From Flavobacteriales bacterium (lineage in GTDB: Bacteria > Bacteroidota > Bacteroidia > Flavobacteriales > UBA7312), in the NCBI GenBank assembly GCA_016779935.1, contig JADHMQ010000011.1, positions 1 to 63,790 of the forward strand: 63,790 nucleotides of DNA. The letters run 5' to 3'. Every line of letters starts with the position of its first letter. The stretch's first letter is position 1. The notes beneath the pieces were generated by a model that searched no databases, was not told the DNA's origin, and worked only from the letters and a program-made list of their open reading frames with translations. Positions 11,401 through 20,009 of this stretch are shown here, one piece after another. A program made the translations under genes and the position numbers.

Positions 11401-12776
11401 TAAACGAAGAAGGTGAAAAGGTACAAATGGTTATAAGTAGAACATCTGAAGTAAGAATTATTGATGAAAAATTAGGAATAGTTTTATCATCAAGTAATAT
11501 TCCTTACGGTTCTAATTTATATGTAGAGCCCGGTATGAAAGTGAAGAAGGGAACTAAAATTTGTGACTGGGATCCGTATAATGCGATTATTGTTTCTGAA
11601 TTTGAAGGAAAAGTTGTGTTTAAGGATATCGTTGAAGGTCTTTCATTCCGAGTTGAATCGGATGAGCAGACTGGCTTCGAAGAGAAGGTAATGATTGAGA
11701 GAAAAGATAAAACTCTTAACCCTACAATCAGTATCGTTAGTAAGAAAGACGAAAACTCACGCTCTTACAGTATTCCAGTAAAAGCTCACTTATCTGTAGA
11801 TGATAATCAAAAAATTAAGCCAGGTCAAATTATCGCTAAGATACCTAGACTTGCATCTTCATTAGGTGATATTACGGGTGGTTTACCACGTGTAACCGAA
11901 TTATTCGAAGCACGTAACCCATCTAATCCTGCTGTTGTAACAGAGATTGATGGTATTGTATCTTTTGGTTCAAAAATCAAGAGAGGTAATAAGGAAGTAA
12001 TAATCACTTCAAAAACTGGAGAGGTTTCAAAATACCTTATCCCATTATCTAAACATATATTGGTTCAGGAAAACGATTTCGTGAAGTCTGGAATGCCTTT
12101 ATGTGATGGAGCTATTACACCATCTGATATTCTAAGAATTAAAGGACCTACAGCAGTTCAGGAGTATATTGTTAATGAAATCCAAGAGGTTTATAGACTT
12201 CAAGGGATGAAAATTAACGACAAGCACTTTGAAGTTGTTGTACGACAAATGATGAGAAAAATGTCAATTGTTGATGCTGGTGATACTAGATTCCTAGATG
12301 GTCAGACTGTAACTAAGCTAGAATTCTTAGAAGAGAATGATAGAATCTTTGGAATGAAAGTTGTTGAAGAAAGTGGTGACTCTCAAATCCTTAAATTAGG
12401 TCAAATTATTTCTGCTAGAAAGCTAAGAGAAGAAAACTCAAGGTTAAAGCGTAAAGATTTGAAAACTGTTGAGGTTAGAGATGCAGTACCTGCAACAAGT
12501 GAGCAAAAGATTCAAGGAATTACAAGTGCTGCACTACAAACCAATAGTTGGGTATCTGCAGCATCCTTCCAGGAAACAACTAAAGTATTGAACGCTGCTG
12601 CTATTAACGGTAAGCGTGATACGTTAGAAGGCTTAAAAGAAAACGTTATTGTAGGTCATAAGATTCCTGCAGGAACAGGTCTTCGTGTCTTTGATGATAT
12701 CGTAGTTGGTTCTCAAGAAGAATTCAATGAGTTGATGTCTGCTAAGGAAAAAGAAGAAGAGCAACAAGAAGCTTAA
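8478..12776 (+). CDS. rpoC: DNA-directed RNA polymerase subunit beta'
   Basis: The 1432-residue subunit carries the active-site NADFDGDQ motif at residues 476-483, whose three aspartates bind catalytic Mg. The N-terminal zinc site (CHCGKY...CDRCGV) lies around residues 66-85. The second cysteine cluster ('[19 protein letters not shown]') is near residue 900. Trigger-loop and bridge-helix sequences such as '[18 protein letters not shown]' are intact. Length is typical of Bacteroidota, with inserts in the C-terminal half. The C-terminal end is acidic. Confidence 0.99.
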   Translation: MAVRKGNKEVNISFNNITISLASPEDMLSKSSGEVTKPETINYRTYKPERDGLFCERIFGPTKDFECHCGKYKRIRYRGIVCDRCGVEVTEKKVRRERTGHIQLVVPVAHIWYSKSNPNKIGYLLGLPSKKLDMIIYYERYVVIQAGLAKNAEGEPLNYMDFLTEDEYLDALEQLPPENRYLDDEDPNKFIAKMGAEALVELLRRLDLDQLSFDLRHKASTETSQQRKAEALKRLQVIESFRDANSRIENKPEWMIVKVIPVIPPELRPLVPLDGGRFATSDLNDLYRRVIIRNNRLKRLIEIKAPEVILRNEKRMLQESVDSLFDNSRKSSAVKTESNRALKSLSDSLKGKQGRFRQNLLGKRVDYSARSVIVVGPELKMHECGLPKNMAAELFKPFIIRKMIDRGIVKTVKSAKKIIDKREPVVWDILENVMKGHPVLLNRAPTLHRLGIQAFQPVMIEGKAIRLHPLVCTAFNADFDGDQMAVHLPLGEAAVLEAQLLMLASHNILNPANGAPVTVPSQDMVLGLYYMTKSLKGAKGEGLSFYSEEEVKIAFNESIVDLHSIIKVRTSIKEGEEFTTKLLETTVGRVLFNEHVPSEVGYIDQLLTKKALRDIIGEVLSISGIAKTAEFLDAIKGIGYHFAFKGGLSFNLGDVIIPDEKDTMITDAYNQVDEVTSNYNMGFITNNERYNQVIDIWSNTNAHLTEKVMKQLSSDKDGFNSVYMMLDSGARGSKEQIKQLGGMRGLMAKPQKSGDKSGAAIIENPIIANFKEGLSILEYFISTHGARKGLADTALKTADAGYLTRRLVDASQDVVVKIEDCGTLRGLEISAYKKNDEIVESLKDRIVGRVSLHNVYDQNGNIIVTSDEMIVEKTAQAIENAHVESVEVRSVLTCEAKKGVCAKCYGRNLSTGNMAVSGDTVGVVAAQSIGEPGTQLTLRTFHFGGTASKIASESSIVTKYDGKLEIDDLKTIETVNEEGEKVQMVISRTSEVRIIDEKLGIVLSSSNIPYGSNLYVEPGMKVKKGTKICDWDPYNAIIVSEFEGKVVFKDIVEGLSFRVESDEQTGFEEKVMIERKDKTLNPTISIVSKKDENSRSYSIPVKAHLSVDDNQKIKPGQIIAKIPRLASSLGDITGGLPRVTELFEARNPSNPAVVTEIDGIVSFGSKIKRGNKEVIITSKTGEVSKYLIPLSKHILVQENDFVKSGMPLCDGAITPSDILRIKGPTAVQEYIVNEIQEVYRLQGMKINDKHFEVVVRQMMRKMSIVDAGDTRFLDGQTVTKLEFLEENDRIFGMKVVEESGDSQILKLGQIISARKLREENSRLKRKDLKTVEVRDAVPATSEQKIQGITSAALQTNSWVSAASFQETTKVLNAAAINGKRDTLEGLKENVIVGHKIPAGTGLRVFDDIVVGSQEEFNELMSAKEKEEEQQEA

Positions 12777-12794
12777 CGATTAGTAAATTTAATT

Positions 12795-13106
12795 ATGTCA
12801 GAAAATAAAAAGAAAGGTCTCAATATTGAGTTAACAGAAGAAGTAGCTGAAGGTACGTATAGTAATTTGGCTATTATTAATCATTCGCCGTCTGAGTTTG
12901 TTCTTGACTTTATTAAAATTATGCCAGGCGTTCCTAAGGCTAAGGTTAAATCTCGTGTATTATTAACTCCTCAACATGCAAAACGCTTGTTAAAAGCTTT
13001 AAGTGATAACATATCTAAGTATGAGTCACAGCACGGAGAAATTAAAAACATTGATTCCCTAAATAATATTCCATTAAGTTTTAGTGGACCAACAGCTGAA
13101 GCATAA
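12795..13106 (+). CDS. DUF3467 domain protein
   Basis: The 103-residue protein matches the DUF3467 family, often encoded directly after rpoC in Bacteroidota ('SNLAIINHSPSEFVLDFIKIMPGVPKAKVKSR' region, then 'ILTPQHAKRLLKAL'-like sequence). It follows rpoC by 18 bases and lies before a strong terminator, so it is the last gene of the rpoBC operon. Its function is unknown; the position suggests a link to transcription or ribosome biology, but nothing in the sequence proves it. Confidence 0.9.
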   Translation: MSENKKKGLNIELTEEVAEGTYSNLAIINHSPSEFVLDFIKIMPGVPKAKVKSRVLLTPQHAKRLLKALSDNISKYESQHGEIKNIDSLNNIPLSFSGPTAEA

Positions 13107-13130
13107 ATAGAAAATCGTTAATCTATATTA

Positions 13131-13158
13131 AAAAAGACCACAAATGTGGTCTTTTTTT
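13131..13158. terminator. Bidirectional intrinsic terminator after the rpoBC operon
   Basis: Twelve-base arms AAAAAGACCACA (13131-13142) and TGTGGTCTTTTT (13145-13156) flank a two-base loop and continue into a T run. A-rich on the left and T-rich on the right, it can act on both strands: for the DUF3467 gene on plus and for the desaturase gene converging on minus. Confidence 0.93.
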
Positions 13159-13178
13159 AGTATCTATTATTTGCAAAA

Positions 13179-14258
13179 CTAAGCAGCCTTACCTAATGAT
13201 TTAAGCATTTTAGTGTGTTCTACTAAAGCTGATAAATAGTTTTTCTGTGTATAGTAAGGGAGATTATATTTTTCAGCTTTCTTCTTTACTATGTGTGAAA
13301 TGTTTTTATAGTGTACATGGCATATGTTTGGAAACAAATGATGCTCTACTTGGTAGTTTAGTCCACCAACAAACCATGAGAAAAACCTACTCTTTGGAGC
13401 ATAATTAGAAGTGGTTTGTAATTGGTGAATAGCCCAGTTATTTTCAACTGTACCATTTACGTTTGCATGAGGGTAATCACACTCTGGCATAATGTGAGCA
13501 GTTTGAAAAATCGTTGCTAAAATAAATCCAGCTACAAAGTGTAATGTAATGAAGCATACTAACCAGAATCCAAAAGAAATATTTCCAAAAAAGTACGGTA
13601 TAGCAAACATGTATGCATAATAAATTATTTTCCAGCTTACCATTTCAAACATTAGGCCTCGATATTCTTTCTTATCAATGACACCATCTCTTTTAAACTC
13701 TTTAAGTTGTTTAAATTCCTTATCAGTTGCCCAAGAGAATGTCATCAGCCCGTATAAGAACCAAGCGTAAAAATGCTGTAGTCTGTGAATCTTTTTAAGA
13801 GGAGCATCAGGAGAAAATCTCAGTAGTCCCATAGGACTTACGTCCGGATCCATATCGTGAATATTGGTATATGTATGATGTAGCCTATTGTGTTGAATTT
13901 TCCAGTTTTTGGCACTTCCACCAAGAAAATTTAAGGATAACCCTAGTAGTTTATTTACAAATTTATTTTTTGAATATGCACCATGATTCGCATCGTGCAT
14001 TACAGATAATCCAATACCAGCCATACCAACGCCCATAAGTACCCACATGAGCCAATATACCCAACTATTTGTAATAATGCCAGATACAGCTACAAAATAG
14101 GGAATATAATAAAGTGAAAACATGAAAATTGTTTTGAACACCATATTAGCGTTTCCAAATCTTGATATTTTATTTTTCTTGAAGTATTCGTCAATAGATA
14201 TTCTTAAATCTTTGATGAATTCATTTGAATGATTCTTGTCAAATTTAATAGTTCTCAT
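13179..14258 (-). CDS. Membrane fatty acid desaturase
   Basis: A 359-residue integral membrane di-iron desaturase. All three histidine boxes are present: HDANH at residues 88-92, HNRLHH at 123-128 and QVEHH near residue 307. Hydrophobic spans lie around residues 40-85 and 215-245. It would introduce a cis double bond into an acyl chain; the QxxHH box is typical of front-end/linoleoyl-CoA-type desaturases. The frame is open seven codons further to a TTG at 14279, but the ATG at 14258 is preferred. It converges on the rpoBC operon terminator. Regiospecificity cannot be read from sequence. Confidence 0.93.
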   Translation of the reverse strand: MRTIKFDKNHSNEFIKDLRISIDEYFKKNKISRFGNANMVFKTIFMFSLYYIPYFVAVSGIITNSWVYWLMWVLMGVGMAGIGLSVMHDANHGAYSKNKFVNKLLGLSLNFLGGSAKNWKIQHNRLHHTYTNIHDMDPDVSPMGLLRFSPDAPLKKIHRLQHFYAWFLYGLMTFSWATDKEFKQLKEFKRDGVIDKKEYRGLMFEMVSWKIIYYAYMFAIPYFFGNISFGFWLVCFITLHFVAGFILATIFQTAHIMPECDYPHANVNGTVENNWAIHQLQTTSNYAPKSRFFSWFVGGLNYQVEHHLFPNICHVHYKNISHIVKKKAEKYNLPYYTQKNYLSALVEHTKMLKSLGKAA

Positions 14259-14317
14259 AATTTCATTTGTGAGTAACAAATATACTCATTAAAGCGTGAA
14301 AGATAGGTGTAAATGTA

Positions 14318-15292
14318 TTAAATAAAACCTTGTTCTTTCATCCAATCGTCATTAAATATTTTGGCTACATATCTACTTCCATGGTCGTGTAGCAGTACAA
14401 CAACCACATCTTTATCAGAAAGCTGACCTTTTAGTTGATTTAATCCTGCGATGGCACTACCACACGAATAGCCAGAAAATATACCTTCCTCTTTTGCCAA
14501 ACGACGTGCGTAGATTGCTCCGTCTTTATCGGTTACCTTTTCAAAATGGTCTATAAGGTCAAAATCTACATTCTTTGGTAAAATATCTTCACCAATTCCT
14601 TCAGTAATATAGGAATAGATTTCGTTCTCATCAAAAACTCCTGTTTCATGGTATTTTTTATAAACTGAACCGTATGAGTCAACGCCCCATATTTTAATGT
14701 CAGGATTTTTTTCTTTTAGGAATTTTGCTATACCAGAAATAGTACCTCCAGTTCCAACCCCAACAATAAAGTGTGTGATTTTTCCATCAGTTTGCTCCCA
14801 TATCTCAGGACCAGTAGATTCGTAATGAGCTAAACGATTTGATAAGTTATCATATTGATTAGGATAGAAAGAATTTGGAATTTCTTCATTAAGTCGTTTT
14901 GCTACTGAATAATAAGACTCTGGATGATCTGGAGCAACATTTGTAGGGCAAACATAAACTTTTGCACCCATTGCCTTAAGAATATCCATCTTTTCTTTAG
15001 ACTGCTTGTCAGAAATGGTACATATTAATTTATACCCTTTTTGAATACATGCTAGAGCAAGCCCCATTCCAGTATTTCCTGATGTTCCTTCAATGATAGT
15101 TCCACCTTCTTTGATTAAGCCAGCTTTTTCAGCATCCTCAATCATTTTTATAGCCATTCTATCCTTTGTAGAATGTCCAGGGTTAAAACTTTCTACTTTA
15201 GCTAATACCAGTGCCTTTGTATCAACGACCTTGTTAAGTTTTACCATTGGTGTATTGCCAACAGTATCAACGATGTGATTGTAATAATTCAT
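14318..15292 (-). CDS. PLP-dependent cysteine synthase / cystathionine beta-synthase-like enzyme
   Basis: A 324-residue fold-type II PLP enzyme. The PLP lysine is in 'NPGHSTKDRMA' near residue 40, the substrate loop is 'EGTSGNTGMGLA' near residue 70, and the phosphate-binding 'GVGTGGTISGIAKFL' is near residue 180. No C-terminal CBS regulatory domain is present. It makes cysteine from (acetyl)serine or acts as cystathionine beta-synthase; the family does not separate the two by sequence alone. The ATG at 15292 is chosen because the upstream TTG (15301) lies in a promoter -7 box. Confidence 0.9.
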   Translation of the reverse strand: MNYYNHIVDTVGNTPMVKLNKVVDTKALVLAKVESFNPGHSTKDRMAIKMIEDAEKAGLIKEGGTIIEGTSGNTGMGLALACIQKGYKLICTISDKQSKEKMDILKAMGAKVYVCPTNVAPDHPESYYSVAKRLNEEIPNSFYPNQYDNLSNRLAHYESTGPEIWEQTDGKITHFIVGVGTGGTISGIAKFLKEKNPDIKIWGVDSYGSVYKKYHETGVFDENEIYSYITEGIGEDILPKNVDFDLIDHFEKVTDKDGAIYARRLAKEEGIFSGYSCGSAIAGLNQLKGQLSDKDVVVVLLHDHGSRYVAKIFNDDWMKEQGFI

Positions 15293-15298
15293 AGGGTG

Positions 15299-15306
15299 CA
15301 AATTTA
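15299..15306 (-). promoter_or_regulatory. -7 box (TAAATTTG) of the cysteine synthase gene
   Basis: On the minus strand, TAAATTTG matches the Bacteroidota TAnnTTTG box and overlaps the TAA stop of the upstream permease gene. It ends seven bases before the ATG at 15292, so the mRNA would have almost no leader. No clear -33 TTTG is seen. Confidence 0.6.
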
Positions 15307-16521
15307 CTCAAAACGGATGGCACTCACGGGATTTATTCTACTTATTAAGTATGAAGGAACAATGAGAATTGCTAAACAAATCAATAGTGTGCCAATATTT
15401 AGTGCTAAAAAATTAAGCCAATTCAAGTCTATTGGAATAAATGACATGTAATATGTTTCTGGGTTCAAGCTAATGAGTTGAAATTTCTTTTGAATGAGCG
15501 CTAATGAAATTCCAATAATATTACCGTATAATAATCCTTTTGAAATGAGGTATGCTGAATGGTACAAAAAAATTTTTCTAATTGTCCAATTTGAACTCCC
15601 CAAAGATTTTAAAGTACCTATCAATGGAGTTTGTTCAAGAATAAGTATAAACAGTGCGGTAACCATATTGATAGCGCCTACTAATAACATCAAAATCAAA
15701 ATGACTTTAATATTTAAGTTTTGTAAATCTAGCCAATCAAACAGCTGCGGGTTAGAATCAATAACATTCTTGGCATTCAAGGAATAGCCAATTTTAGAAT
15801 AAACTAATTGTGTCATTAATTCTAAATCCTCAAAATTCTCAATTTGAATTTCAAGAGCTCCAACATCTTCATTAGTCCATTTATTTAGTTTTTGAATGTG
15901 TTTGATATCGCCGATAACCAACATATTGTCATATTCGGCTATCCCAGTTTCATAAATTCCAGCAATAGAAAATTTTCTAACCCTTACTGGCTGTTGTATA
16001 AAATACATTTGAATATCATCTTCAAGTTCAAGGTTTAGTTGTTTGGCAATAGTATTGGACAATACAATACTATTGGACTTTTCACCCTTACCATAGGATG
16101 GAATTTTGCCAGCTATTAGTTTGCTTTCTAAAAATTTAGGGTTAAAATCCTTGTTAACACCTTTTAGTACTACCCCCTGAATTTCGTCCTTTGTTTTTAG
16201 AATCCCTGCCTTTGTCGCATAAGACTGTATGTGAGTAATACCTTCAATATTTATTAGAAGCTGTTTTAGAGAGTCGCTATTCGCTAAAAGGGTTGACTCG
16301 TAAGAATTGCTATCAGAAAAATCAGTCACTTGAATATGCGAACTTAAACCTATAACTTTGTCTCTGATTTCATTTTGAAAACCCTTGATGATAGAAAGAG
16401 ATAATAACATAACCGACACACTCAGAGCAATAGCCGTAATGGCAATGCGTAAAACGGGTCTGGAAAAACGGTATTCGTTTTTACCAATCAATCGTTTCGC
16501 TATGAAAAGGTCTAAATTCAT
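15304..16521 (-). CDS. ABC transporter permease, LolC/LolE-FtsX type
   Basis: A 405-residue inner-membrane protein with one N-terminal transmembrane helix (about residues 25-48), a large periplasmic MacB-like domain, and three C-terminal helices (about residues 270-295, 320-345, 365-390). This is the FtsX/LolC topology. The family releases outer-membrane lipoproteins or exports substrates with a separate ATPase, which is not encoded here. Its ATG is only nine bases from the ATG of the divergent NamZ-like lipoprotein gene, so their 5' control regions must overlap coding sequence. Confidence 0.9.
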   Translation of the reverse strand: MNLDLFIAKRLIGKNEYRFSRPVLRIAITAIALSVSVMLLSLSIIKGFQNEIRDKVIGLSSHIQVTDFSDSNSYESTLLANSDSLKQLLINIEGITHIQSYATKAGILKTKDEIQGVVLKGVNKDFNPKFLESKLIAGKIPSYGKGEKSNSIVLSNTIAKQLNLELEDDIQMYFIQQPVRVRKFSIAGIYETGIAEYDNMLVIGDIKHIQKLNKWTNEDVGALEIQIENFEDLELMTQLVYSKIGYSLNAKNVIDSNPQLFDWLDLQNLNIKVILILMLLVGAINMVTALFILILEQTPLIGTLKSLGSSNWTIRKIFLYHSAYLISKGLLYGNIIGISLALIQKKFQLISLNPETYYMSFIPIDLNWLNFLALNIGTLLICLAILIVPSYLISRINPVSAIRFE

Positions 16522-16530
16522 AAAATACTA

Positions 16531-17676
16531 ATGGCTAAAATTAATCATTTATTCCTTTGTCTTTTGTGTTTTTTGAATTGGTCTTGTGCGCAAGGCACTT
16601 TTCAAGTCGGTGCTGAACGAACGGCTATTTATTTCCCTCTTTTGGAAGAGAAATCGATTGCTGTAGTTGGTAACCAAAGTTCATTGATAGCTTCGACTCA
16701 TTTGGTGGATAGTTTGGTGAACAGTGGTCTTGATGTTGTTAAAGTATTTAGTCCAGAGCACGGTTTTAGAGGTACAGCTGATGCCGGTGCTTATATAGAT
16801 AATGGTGTCGATGAACGTACAGGCTTACCCATCGTTTCCCTTTATGGAAGTAATAAGAAGCCGAAGGCTGAGCAGTTGGCAGGAATAGATGTTTTATTAT
16901 TTGACATTCAGGATGTTGGAGCTCGTTTTTACACCTATATATCCACTTTGCACTATGTTATGGAAGCTGCTGCTCAACATAATATTTCAGTGATGGTGCT
17001 AGACAGACCTAACCCCAACGGACATTATGTTGATGGTCCGGTTTTAGATACCGCTTTCCGTTCGTTTGTAGGAATGCATCCTATTCCAATAGTTCATGGG
17101 ATGACCATTGGCGAATATGCCCAAATGATTAATGGCGAAAAATGGCTCAAAGAGGGTGTAGAATGTGATTTAAATGTTATCCCAATGACGGCTTATGAAA
17201 GATATAAGCCTTATGATTTACCAGTAAAGCCATCGCCAAACTTACCCAATGCTCAGGCAGTAAATTTATACCCTTCACTGTGCTTGTTTGAAGGGACTAA
17301 CGTTAGTATTGGTCGTGGAACGCCTTTACCTTTCCAACACTATGGAGCACCCTATTTGAAAAGCGATTATTTTTTCATTCCTAAAAGTGGAGAAGGAGCT
17401 AAGTACCCCAAACATGAAGGTCAAAAATGCTATGGTATAGACCTCGGTAAACATAAAAAACTTGAGCAAATAGATTTATCTTTTCTAATGAATGCCTACG
17501 AACAAGCTGAAGATAAAAGCACTTTTTTCAATGCTTTCTTTGATAAATTAGCTGGAGGAAATTCCTTAAGGCTATCTATTCTCGAAGGAAAATCAGAAGA
17601 AGAAATTAGAAAAGCTTGGTCTAATGAACTTGAGTCATTTAAGAGAATGAGGAGTACTTATCTTATTTATGAATAG
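16531..17676 (+). CDS. DUF1343 / NamZ-family exo-beta-N-acetylmuramidase lipoprotein
   Basis: A 381-residue protein with a lipoprotein signal peptide (hydrophobic stretch then 'LNWSC' before AQG, cysteine near residue 19). Conserved DUF1343 motifs are visible: 'VFSPEHGFRG', 'LFDIQDVGARFYTYI', 'VLDRPNPNGHYVDGPVLD' and 'EGTNVSIGRGTPLPFQ'. Characterised members (NamZ) release terminal N-acetylmuramic acid from peptidoglycan. It would act in the periplasm or at the outer membrane in cell-wall recycling. Its last 14 bases overlap the convergent YkgJ-type gene. Confidence 0.92.
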   Translation: MAKINHLFLCLLCFLNWSCAQGTFQVGAERTAIYFPLLEEKSIAVVGNQSSLIASTHLVDSLVNSGLDVVKVFSPEHGFRGTADAGAYIDNGVDERTGLPIVSLYGSNKKPKAEQLAGIDVLLFDIQDVGARFYTYISTLHYVMEAAAQHNISVMVLDRPNPNGHYVDGPVLDTAFRSFVGMHPIPIVHGMTIGEYAQMINGEKWLKEGVECDLNVIPMTAYERYKPYDLPVKPSPNLPNAQAVNLYPSLCLFEGTNVSIGRGTPLPFQHYGAPYLKSDYFFIPKSGEGAKYPKHEGQKCYGIDLGKHKKLEQIDLSFLMNAYEQAEDKSTFFNAFFDKLAGGNSLRLSILEGKSEEEIRKAWSNELESFKRMRSTYLIYE

Positions 17677-18151
17677 CATCTTTCATCCTCTCCACGATTT
17701 CATATACAGCTGGACAAACATCAACATTTTTTTGAGTTAAGTTCAGTATTTGATGTTGTTTAGCTCTATCGGTATGCGGAAATTCTCTACACGCTTTTGG
17801 GCGAACATCGTAAATGCTACACTTATTGTCATCACCTAAAAAGGTACAGGGTACAGACTGTAAAATATAATCATTATCCTCATCTATTCTCAAATATTGT
17901 TCGGTAAATTCGGATGGTTTTATTCTGAGGTGTTTGGCTATTCGGCTAATATCTTTATCTGTAAATAAAGGTCCGGTAGTGGTACAGCAGTTAGCGCACT
18001 CTAAGCAGTTAGTACAGGCAAATACATCTTCATGTAATTGGTGCATCTTTTTATCCAAAACCTTAGGTTTCTCTCGCTTGAGTCGTTGAAAAAACGCTTT
18101 ATTTTCTTTAGCCTTTTGTTTAACTAAAGCTCGGTGTTTCTTTAAGTCCAT
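17663..18151 (-). CDS. YkgJ-family cysteine-cluster (zinc/iron-binding) protein
   Basis: A 162-residue protein with the family's cysteine cluster 'CTNCLECANCCTTTGP' around residues 47-62 and later cysteines ('VPCTFLGDDNKCSIYDVRPKAC' region and a last one in 'VDVCP'). The cysteines likely bind a metal ion or Fe-S centre; the biochemical role of the family is not settled. Its ATG overlaps the stop of the upstream aminotransferase by one base (TAATG), indicating translational coupling. Its 3' end overlaps the NamZ-like gene by 14 bases. Confidence 0.9.
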   Translation of the reverse strand: MDLKKHRALVKQKAKENKAFFQRLKREKPKVLDKKMHQLHEDVFACTNCLECANCCTTTGPLFTDKDISRIAKHLRIKPSEFTEQYLRIDEDNDYILQSVPCTFLGDDNKCSIYDVRPKACREFPHTDRAKQHQILNLTQKNVDVCPAVYEIVERMKDAIHK

Positions 18152-19350
18152 TAGAGCGTTCTGCCAGGATATACTTCAAGTGCTTTATCAAGACACTCAA
18201 TAGCTTGAGTGAGTGAATCTTGATTAAGAACATAGGCAATACGCACTTGATTAGTTCCTGTATTTGGAGTAGAATAAAAACCCGCAGCAGGAGCTACCAT
18301 AAGCGTTTTGCCATTGTGGTCAAACTCTTCAAGTAGCCATTGTGCAAACTTGTCGGCATTATCCACTGGAAGTTGAGCAATGCAATAAAATGCCCCTTTG
18401 GGTTTGGGACAAATTACGCCTTCAATTTTATTTAAGCCTTCAATGAGTAGATCTCGTCGGGCAACATATTCTTCACTCACTTCATCAAAGTATTCTGTGG
18501 GAGTACTTAAGGCTGCCTCACCGGCTACTTGTCCAAAAGTAGGAGGAGATAAACGAGCTTGAGCAAACTTCAGGGCAGTTGTCATTACTTCTTTATTTTT
18601 TGAAATCAGGCAGCCTACTCGAATACCACACAAACTGTATCGTTTTGAGGTAGAGTCAATTACAACAGCATGTTGTTCTAATCCTTCAATATTCAATACA
18701 GAATGGTGAGTGTTGCCATCGTAGCAAAACTCTCTATATACTTCGTCAGCAAAAAGGAATAAATCGTGTTTGATAACGATATCCCTTAGGGTTTCTAATT
18801 CTTCTTTGGAGTATAAGTAGCCAGTTGGGTTACCTGGATTGCAAATAAGAATAGCCTTAGTATTTGGTGTAATGAGTTTTTCAAATTCTTCAATAGCAGG
18901 TAGAGCGAATCCATCGTTTATAGAAGTTGTTATTGGTTTTACTTTAACACCTGCAGAAATGGAAAATCCATTATAGTTAGCATAAAAGGGTTCTGGAATA
19001 ATTATTTCATCACCATTATCCATACATGTATTTAGAGCAAATAAAAGAGCTTCGGAGCCGCCAGTAGTTACCATTACATCAGAATGGTCAATATTTATTC
19101 CAACTTTTTGGTAATAATTGGCTAAGCCTTTTCGGTAGCTTTCAAAGCCAGCAGAGTGGCTATATTCTACTACTTTATCATTAAAATTATGAATAGCATC
19201 TAAAGCTACTTCTGGTGATTTGATATCAGGTTGACCAATGTTGAGGTGAAAAACAGTTTTCCCTTTTTGCTTTGCACCTTCAGCAAAAGGCACCAACTTA
19301 CGTATTGGTGATTCGGGCATTTTAATTCCCTTGGATGAAATTTTCGGCAT
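18151..19350 (-). CDS. Class I/II pyridoxal-phosphate aminotransferase
   Basis: A 399-residue aspartate/aromatic-type aminotransferase. It shows 'NPGNPTGYLYSKEEL' near residue 168, the cofactor Asp-Tyr segment 'FADEVYREFCYDG' near residue 202, the PLP Schiff-base lysine in 'DSTSKRYSLCGIRVG' near residue 235, and the substrate-carboxylate arginine close to the C terminus ('QVRIAYVL'). The substrate (Asp, Tyr or Phe/Met) cannot be fixed. It is co-transcribed with the downstream YkgJ-like gene. The N-terminal 'MPKISSKGIKMPESPIRKLVP' is typical of a Bacteroidota clade. Confidence 0.92.
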   Translation of the reverse strand: MPKISSKGIKMPESPIRKLVPFAEGAKQKGKTVFHLNIGQPDIKSPEVALDAIHNFNDKVVEYSHSAGFESYRKGLANYYQKVGINIDHSDVMVTTGGSEALLFALNTCMDNGDEIIIPEPFYANYNGFSISAGVKVKPITTSINDGFALPAIEEFEKLITPNTKAILICNPGNPTGYLYSKEELETLRDIVIKHDLFLFADEVYREFCYDGNTHHSVLNIEGLEQHAVVIDSTSKRYSLCGIRVGCLISKNKEVMTTALKFAQARLSPPTFGQVAGEAALSTPTEYFDEVSEEYVARRDLLIEGLNKIEGVICPKPKGAFYCIAQLPVDNADKFAQWLLEEFDHNGKTLMVAPAAGFYSTPNTGTNQVRIAYVLNQDSLTQAIECLDKALEVYPGRTL

Positions 19351-19364
19351 TGCTTTTGATAAAA

Positions 19365-19396
19365 AAACACCTCCGATATTTACAAAGGAGGTGTTT
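19365..19396 (-). terminator. Intrinsic terminator of the DUF1573 gene
   Basis: AAACACCTCC (19365-19374) and GGAGGTGTTT (19387-19396) form a ten-base stem with a 12-base loop. On the minus strand the stem runs into seven T, so it ends transcription of the DUF1573 gene and separates it from the aminotransferase gene. Confidence 0.9.
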
Positions 19397-19424
19397 ATTA
19401 AACTGAATAAATTAAAAACTTAAA

Positions 19425-19883
19425 TTATTTTACTTCTAAAACTGATGCTTTTGGTTTTGTAGGTGCAGCAGGAGCCTGAGCAGGCTTTTTAACTTCACCT
19501 TTAACAGTCAAAACTTTAGTTTTTTCAGCAGCATTAGTAGTTAGAGTAATAGTCTTAGTGAATTTCCCAATTCTATTTGTAGCGTATTTCACACCAATTG
19601 AAGCCGATTCACCTGGTGCAATTGGGGCTTTTGGCCATGTAGGTACTGTACATCCACAACTACCTTTAGCATTTGAAATAATCAATGGAGCATTTCCAGT
19701 ATTAGTAAGAACGAATTCTCTTTTTCCATCCGAATTGTGTTCAATTAAACCATAATCAATGACAGTAGATTCAAAGTCCATTTTTGGACCTGCTTTTACT
19801 TCTTTTGCAGCAGGAGATGAACTTTGAGCTTGTAATGAAACTGCTGCTCCAATTAAAGCGATAGCTAAAAATAATTTTTTCAT
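19425..19883 (-). CDS. DUF1573 secreted protein
   Basis: A 152-residue protein with a Sec signal peptide (MKKLFLAIALIGAAVSLQAQ). An Ig-like ASH/DUF1573 domain follows, with motifs 'FVLTNTGNAPLIISNAKGSCGCTVPTWPKAPIAPGE' (read as consecutive segments around residues 58-90) and 'KTITLTTNAAEKTKVLTVKGEV'. The C terminus is Pro/Ala/Lys-rich. The family is abundant in Bacteroidota and poorly characterised. It has its own TACATTTG promoter box and its own terminator, so it is monocistronic. Confidence 0.88.
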   Translation of the reverse strand: MKKLFLAIALIGAAVSLQAQSSSPAAKEVKAGPKMDFESTVIDYGLIEHNSDGKREFVLTNTGNAPLIISNAKGSCGCTVPTWPKAPIAPGESASIGVKYATNRIGKFTKTITLTTNAAEKTKVLTVKGEVKKPAQAPAAPTKPKASVLEVK

Positions 19884-19918
19884 TTTATGTTTTTTTTGGT
19901 TCTTAAACTTTAGAACAA

Positions 19919-19926
19919 CAAATGTA
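19919..19926 (-). promoter_or_regulatory. -7 box (TACATTTG) of the DUF1573 gene
   Basis: A minus-strand TACATTTG matches TAnnTTTG, 36 bases before the DUF1573 ATG. A TTTG occurs further upstream but at a longer spacing (24 bases) than the usual 19, so only the -7 box is supported. Confidence 0.55.
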
Positions 19927-19983
19927 CTAAAATATTGTATTGTATTAATCCAAAATTCACCCCCAATTTTTAGTCTAAAGTAT

Positions 19984-19991
19984 TATTTTTG
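19984..19991 (+). promoter_or_regulatory. -7 box (TATTTTTG) of valS
   Basis: TATTTTTG matches TAnnTTTG and ends 18 bases before the valS ATG at 20010. The in-frame TTG that would extend valS upstream (19989) is inside this box, which argues against that longer start. Confidence 0.5.
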
Positions 19992-20009
19992 GTGCTTATA
20001 AAAAATGTA

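Noticed and set aside
19989-20009. Upstream TTG start of valS
   Set aside because: The codon is part of a TATTTTTG promoter box, and the downstream ATG gives the usual start.
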